Source: Candidatus Undinarchaeales archaeon (GTDB lineage Archaea; SpSt-1190; JASMDC01). Taken from it: a DNA stretch of 64,000 nt. Positions 60,574-64,000 of the stretch are shown piece after piece (positions within the stretch are counted from its first letter, which is position 1; the number at the start of each line of letters is the position of its first letter). Location: the NCBI GenBank assembly GCA_030753015.1, contig JASMDC010000007.1, forward strand, positions 62,001 through 126,000, given 5' to 3'. Under the pieces are notes generated by a model, which was not told the origin of the DNA, searched no databases, and saw nothing but the letters and a program-made list of their open reading frames with translations. A program made the position numbers and the translations under genes.

Positions 60574-61329
60574 ATGGTGGTCCCTCCACGTGTGACATCG
60601 GACCGTGTCGCCTACGTGGACATATCCTCGGGCGCCAGCGGGAACATGCTCCTGGGCGCACTTACCGATGCCGGGCTCGACCTCGTCGGCTGGAACGAGG
60701 GCATGGCCACCCTCGGTGTGGGTGGCTGGGGGATCACTGTAGAGCGACGGGATAGCCATGGTGTCGAGGGCACCTTCCTGGACGTGGTGGTCGAGGGACA
60801 TGACCGCCCCCACCGGGACCTTACCGACATCGAGGACATCATCACAGCGAGCGATCTACCGGTCAAGGTCAAGGCACGGAGCATCGCGGTCTTCCGGAGG
60901 CTGGCGCGTGCCGAGGCACGGGCACATGGCACGGACATCGCCGCGGTAAGGTTCCATGAGGTGGGGGCCGTCGACTCCATCGTGGACACCGTCGGGTTCG
61001 TGCTGGGGCTCGAGCTCCTCGGGGTGGAACGTCTCCATGCCTCCCAGCTCGTTGTTGGTTCCGGGACCGTCCGCTGCGCTCACGGTGTGCTTCCCGTGCC
61101 CGCTCCCGCCACCAGGAACATACTGGACGAGGCCGGAGTGCCGTACCGACGTCGTCCTGACGCCGGCACCGAGCTTCTCACACCGACTGGTGCCGCACTG
61201 CTAGCCGAGCTGGCGACCTTCTCCCGCCCGGAGCTGGCGGTAGAATCGTCGGGTGTCGGCATCGGCTCACGTGAGCTTCCCTGGCCCAACGTGGTGCGTC
61301 TCGAGCTGGGACGTCCCGCCTCCCGATAG
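60574..61329 (+). CDS. larC: LarC1-only nickel-pincer cofactor biosynthesis protein
   Basis: 251 residues. It matches the N-terminal half of LarC, the nickel insertase for the pincer nucleotide cofactor of lactate racemase: YVDISSGASGNMLLGALTDAG, HEVGAVDSIVDTVG, VVGSGTVRCAHGVLPVPAPAT and a closing GSRELPWPNVVRLELG. The C-terminal LarC2 half is absent and is not found in any frame before 61361. In some bacteria larC1 and larC2 are joined by programmed frameshifting; here nothing follows. Box TTTTTATAC (60543-60551) is 27 nt before ATG 60574. Without LarC2 its nickel role is uncertain. Confidence 0.87.
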   Translation: MVVPPRVTSDRVAYVDISSGASGNMLLGALTDAGLDLVGWNEGMATLGVGGWGITVERRDSHGVEGTFLDVVVEGHDRPHRDLTDIEDIITASDLPVKVKARSIAVFRRLARAEARAHGTDIAAVRFHEVGAVDSIVDTVGFVLGLELLGVERLHASQLVVGSGTVRCAHGVLPVPAPATRNILDEAGVPYRRRPDAGTELLTPTGAALLAELATFSRPELAVESSGVGIGSRELPWPNVVRLELGRPASR

Positions 61330-61360
61330 CCTTATACGGATTGCCGGCCATCACCCGCTC

Positions 61361-61747
61361 ATGACAGACACGCCCAACGACAATCCTGCGACAGGGATCT
61401 CGCTGGCCATGTCGACAGTTTCCTCCCGGGCACGCCCCGACCTGATCGGGTTGGTCATAGCACCACCAGGGCCTGCTGCCATCAGAGTGGAACTGGACCG
61501 GGATCTGGCGTGCGATCTGGTGACCAAGGTGCGAGCGTTCCTGGACACAGGCACCATCCAGGCCTCAATGCACACACGACCCGTGCTGGAGCTGTTCGAC
61601 GATCCCGAGCGGGGCGGACCAGTGCTGAGCTTCCACGGGGATAGGATCAAGACGTCGCTGGTGGTGGACAGGCCGTTCCTCGAGCGTCTGGCCGATTTCA
61701 TCGCTGCCCGCATCGAGGAGAAGAGCTGGGACGAGTGCTCCTTCTAA
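61361..61747 (+). CDS. Small protein, unknown
   Basis: 128 residues from ATG 61361, with box CTTATACGG (61331-61339) 26 nt upstream. Beta-rich first half (LIGLVIAPPGPAAIRVELDRD) then helix-rich end (RPFLERLADFIAARIEEKSW). No membrane segment. It ends 4 nt from the stop of the convergent reductase gene. Confidence 0.7.
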   Translation: MTDTPNDNPATGISLAMSTVSSRARPDLIGLVIAPPGPAAIRVELDRDLACDLVTKVRAFLDTGTIQASMHTRPVLELFDDPERGGPVLSFHGDRIKTSLVVDRPFLERLADFIAARIEEKSWDECSF

Positions 61748-61750
61748 GTG

Positions 61751-62890
61751 CTATCCGAGGCGTCCCAGGGCGTTGCTCATCCGTTCCTCGTCGTCGTGTC
61801 CGATAGCGAAAACGTCCCCCTTGACCATGCTGAAGGCGGCCTTCGCTGCTGGCGCGAGCAGGCGCAGCGGGAGACGACGAACGGCTTTATTCAGGCGCAT
61901 GGAGAAGGAGTACCGGCCGCCGTGCGCCTTGCGCCAGACACGGTCGTACTCCTCCAGCAGCCCGAGGTCCTCCGCCGACACGGCGTTCACGATGGTCCCT
62001 GCCGCCATGCGTCCGGCGTCCACGGCCTGAAGTATCCCTCCGGCGCTCACAGGATCGTTCTGGCGCGCAGCGTCGCCCACGAGCACCGTGTTCCCGCCCG
62101 TGAGACGTGGGACGAGCCCGCCGCAGGGCACGGGGAGGAAGCGTAGCTCGTCCTTGGTGCACGCTGAAAGGTCGTCCTGCGAACCGAGGAACGCGTCGAG
62201 ATAGCCCCTGAGGTCGCGGGCGTTCTCAGTATCGACTCCCACGCCAACGTTGGCACAGCGGGGGCCGCGGGCGAACGACCAGGCGTACCCGCCGGGGGCG
62301 AAGTCGCCGAGCACGATGCGCGAGTGGCCTTCGTCGACCGGTCCGTGCACCACCGTCTGGACGCATATGGCAAGGTCGCTGGGCGGTAGCGGGCCGGCGA
62401 GGCCTGCGGTACGGCCGACACGAGAGGCCACGCCGTCGGCACCGACCACGATCTTCGGCCGGACCGTGCGCGTGCTCCCCGAGGAGCTGCGGAGCGCGAT
62501 GCGGTTGATAACGCCGTCGGTGGCGGTGAATCCCCCGGCCGAGGTACCGAACTCGACCTTTGCGCCAGCAGCCTCTGCCTCGTGGGCCATATGGGCGTCG
62601 AACAGAGAGCGGTCCACCGTGTAGCCCAGGACGTCCGGGTACCTTCTATCGTACACGCAAGAGCCGTGCACGGTGACCGAGAACCGGTCAACTGCGCCCA
62701 TGACGTAGGGCGCTCCCGGCTCGAATCCCTGGGACTTGAATGTCGTGGCCAGCACGCCCTCGCCGCAAGCCTTGTGGTGGCCGCGTTGGTGCTCCTCGAC
62801 GACGGTTACACGCAGTCCCGCCTCCGCCAGCGCACGGCCGGTGGCGCATCCGCCGGGCCCTGCGCCCACCACGAGCACCTCGGGCTCCAT
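61751..62890 (-). CDS. Geranylgeranyl reductase-family flavoprotein
   Basis: 379 residues. FAD-binding GAGPGGCATGRALAEAG at the N-terminus, VEEHQRGHHKACGEGVL (family CGEGV/CAEGV loop), GADGVASRVGR and GDAARQNDPVSAGGILQAVDAG near 280 are all family signatures. In archaea the family saturates geranylgeranyl chains of membrane lipids. A paralogue in other metabolism is possible. ATG 62890 overlaps the RNase HIII stop by one base (TGATG), so the two genes form an operon. Confidence 0.87.
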   Translation of the reverse strand: MEPEVLVVGAGPGGCATGRALAEAGLRVTVVEEHQRGHHKACGEGVLATTFKSQGFEPGAPYVMGAVDRFSVTVHGSCVYDRRYPDVLGYTVDRSLFDAHMAHEAEAAGAKVEFGTSAGGFTATDGVINRIALRSSSGSTRTVRPKIVVGADGVASRVGRTAGLAGPLPPSDLAICVQTVVHGPVDEGHSRIVLGDFAPGGYAWSFARGPRCANVGVGVDTENARDLRGYLDAFLGSQDDLSACTKDELRFLPVPCGGLVPRLTGGNTVLVGDAARQNDPVSAGGILQAVDAGRMAAGTIVNAVSAEDLGLLEEYDRVWRKAHGGRYSFSMRLNKAVRRLPLRLLAPAAKAAFSMVKGDVFAIGHDDEERMSNALGRLG

Positions 62891-63777
62891 CAGGACCACC
62901 TTGATAATGATGCCTGGGAGGGGGCGGCGGGTGGCTTCAGGCACGCGGCCACGTTGGAGAAGTGGTGCTTGCCCACCTTGCGCACGACCTGTCGCGGGAC
63001 GTCCTTCGGGTTCGACCCGCGCAGGCTCACACCGTAGCGTTCTTCAAGCGAAGCGACCGAACGGTCGAAGGCGTCCTTTGCCAGGATGCTGGCGGCCGCT
63101 ACCGCGGGCTCCCGTGACTCTGCTCCCTCGAGCTGCGAGAGCTCTACGCGGGACCGGTCGATCCAGGACAGGGCCTGCTCCGTCTTGCGCTCGTCGAAGC
63201 GGTCAACGACGACACGCCAGCGCTCTTCGGGGGCCGTGGACAGCACTGCACGCAGCACTTTGGCATGAGACCAGGCGAGCAGGTGGTTGAGCGAACCGCC
63301 TTCGATCCGGAGCGCTGCGTACCGGTTGTTATAGTCTGTCACATCGATGGCGAGCACTTCATGAGCTGACGCCATCTCTCGCACCCGGCCGGCCAGCACC
63401 TCCCTGCGCCGGGGGTCCAGGGTCTTTGAGTCGCGCACCCCTGCGAGCCGCATCTCCTGGGCGATGTCCGGTGTAACGGCCACTGCAGCGACGAACAGGC
63501 CACCGTACCACTCGCCCTTACCGGCCTCATCGGAACCGGCCACTTTGCGCCGGTCATCGGTGTCGCGCTCGAGCACGCGGTCCAGGAGCTCGCGCGTAGC
63601 CTCGTTGTCGTTGAACACCACCTTCCCTGATGTGTAGAGGACAAGGAAGATGGCGCCGTCCTTCACCCGCAGCTCTTCGTACTGGGAGCATCCGCCCTGG
63701 GTGGCGATACCCGCCTTCTCGAGGGCGGCCCTCAGTCGGACCACCTCCTCGGGTGCGAGCGCGACGGATGACGTCAT
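62890..63777 (-). CDS. rnhC: Ribonuclease HIII
   Basis: 295 residues from ATG 63777. An N-terminal TBP-like substrate-binding domain (about 30-75: QYEELRVKDGAIFLVLYTSGKVVF) precedes a type 2 RNase H domain with AGSDEAGKGEWYGG (Asp83, Glu84; family GxDExGxG), RDSKTL, VVVDRFDE and EPAVAAASILAKDAFDR. That N-terminal domain and the DEAGKG motif mark RNase HIII rather than HII. It removes RNA from RNA-DNA hybrids. The box (GAGTTAAGG on the minus strand, 63800-63808) lies about 27 nt upstream. RNase HIII is mostly bacterial (Firmicutes, Chlamydiae), so its presence here is unusual. Confidence 0.9.
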   Translation of the reverse strand: MTSSVALAPEEVVRLRAALEKAGIATQGGCSQYEELRVKDGAIFLVLYTSGKVVFNDNEATRELLDRVLERDTDDRRKVAGSDEAGKGEWYGGLFVAAVAVTPDIAQEMRLAGVRDSKTLDPRRREVLAGRVREMASAHEVLAIDVTDYNNRYAALRIEGGSLNHLLAWSHAKVLRAVLSTAPEERWRVVVDRFDERKTEQALSWIDRSRVELSQLEGAESREPAVAAASILAKDAFDRSVASLEERYGVSLRGSNPKDVPRQVVRKVGKHHFSNVAACLKPPAAPSQASLSRWS

Positions 63778-63896
63778 GGTCGGATGGAGCGGGTCAAGCC
63801 TTAACTCTTTTTTTGTTTCGGCGAGAATTCCCCTTCCGAGAGGGAGGGGATGAAGCCGAAAGGGAAATATGCATGGTTGTATATAATATTTAGAAC

Positions 63897-64000
63897 ATGT
63901 TCGAGCGAGAAATCCCACGTGTTTCCGACCGTTGGATGGATCGCATTCCACGGAACGTGGGTGAACACGCCGAAGAAGAACGGTCAATCCCAACATCAGT
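63897..64000 (+). CDS. Possible gene start running off the window
   Basis: From ATG 63897 the frame MFEREIPRVSDRWMDRIPRN is open to the window end (34 codons). The AT-rich GTTGTATATAATATTTAG (63877-63894) upstream is a good promoter; if transcription starts ~26 nt after its TATA, ATG 63936 would be the better start. Too short to identify. Composition is somewhat AT-richer upstream than its neighbours. Confidence 0.3.
   Translation, partial: MFEREIPRVSDRWMDRIPRNVGEHAEEERSIPTS

Noticed and set aside
61330..61747. LarC2 joined to larC by programmed frameshift
   Set aside because: The downstream protein has its own TATA box and its sequence does not resemble LarC2.
63630..63893. Plus-strand frame opposite the start of RNase HIII
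   Set aside because: It is antisense to the conserved N-terminal domain of RNase HIII and has an Arg/Pro-rich shadow composition.
1..64000. tRNA or rRNA genes
   Set aside because: I saw no cloverleaf with a TTCRANY arm and CCA-type end, and no rRNA-like block; small intron-containing tRNAs could be missed by eye.

Overview
The window looks archaeal. Many genes have a TATA box about 26-30 nt before the start codon and no leader, which is the usual archaeal layout for leaderless mRNA. Archaeal-type genes include a TFIIS-like factor (TFS), a geranylgeranyl-reductase-like flavoprotein, VapBC, an archaeal MNT-HEPN pair and a DUF483 protein. G+C is high except in a few AT-rich islands. A euryarchaeote, perhaps Thermoplasmata-like, is my inference; there is no rRNA or other marker here to place it.

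Layout. 0-6.2 kb: end of a membrane protein, then a divergent cluster (DegT/DnrJ aminotransferase; DUF362 ferredoxin, carbamoyltransferase and family 2 glycosyltransferase) suited to making a modified glycan or small molecule. 6.2-9.8 kb: VapBC, small proteins, a GIY-YIG protein and an IS1341-type TnpB element. 9.8-17.3 kb: one giant surface alpha-2-macroglobulin-like gene that has lost its thioester and whose stop codon lies in the TnpB element's end. 17.4-21.3 kb: opine-dehydrogenase-like, amidohydrolase and SUMF1-domain genes in an overlapping operon. 21.3-28.6 kb: MNT-HEPN toxin-antitoxin with a 40-bp repeat operator, pyruvate kinase, then mutS-mutL. A second, decayed mutL 3' end lies directly after the pyruvate kinase stop.

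28.7-32.2 kb is an AT-shifted, mosaic surface-protein segment (a Cys-rich lipoprotein and a truncated Asn-glycosylation-rich protein). 32.2-33.9 kb is an AbiE type IV toxin-antitoxin pair. 33.95-35.09 kb is the most striking part: seven ~150-nt units carrying regularly spaced UUCG-capped and GNRA-capped hairpins with compensatory changes, preceded by a TATA box and followed by a terminator-like hairpin. I read it as an undescribed ~1.1-kb structured non-coding RNA. 35.1-40.8 kb: TFS, a His/Lys-tailed surface protein, an operon of three AIM24 paralogues, and trkH-trkA potassium uptake.

40.8-63.8 kb is rich in hydrolases and acidic small proteins: two nitrilase-family amidohydrolases, an arginase-family/M28-peptidase operon, a DtxR-type regulator, a PfkB kinase, a HEAT-repeat protein, GlpM, four M14-type metallopeptidase paralogues, a DUF483 protein, an HExxH protein, a CPBP protease, a LarC1-only protein, and an operon of RNase HIII and a geranylgeranyl-reductase-like enzyme. 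Several hydrolase promoters share a CAAGG(G) box just upstream of TATA, suggesting a common regulator. There is no rRNA, tRNA or CRISPR array that I can see.
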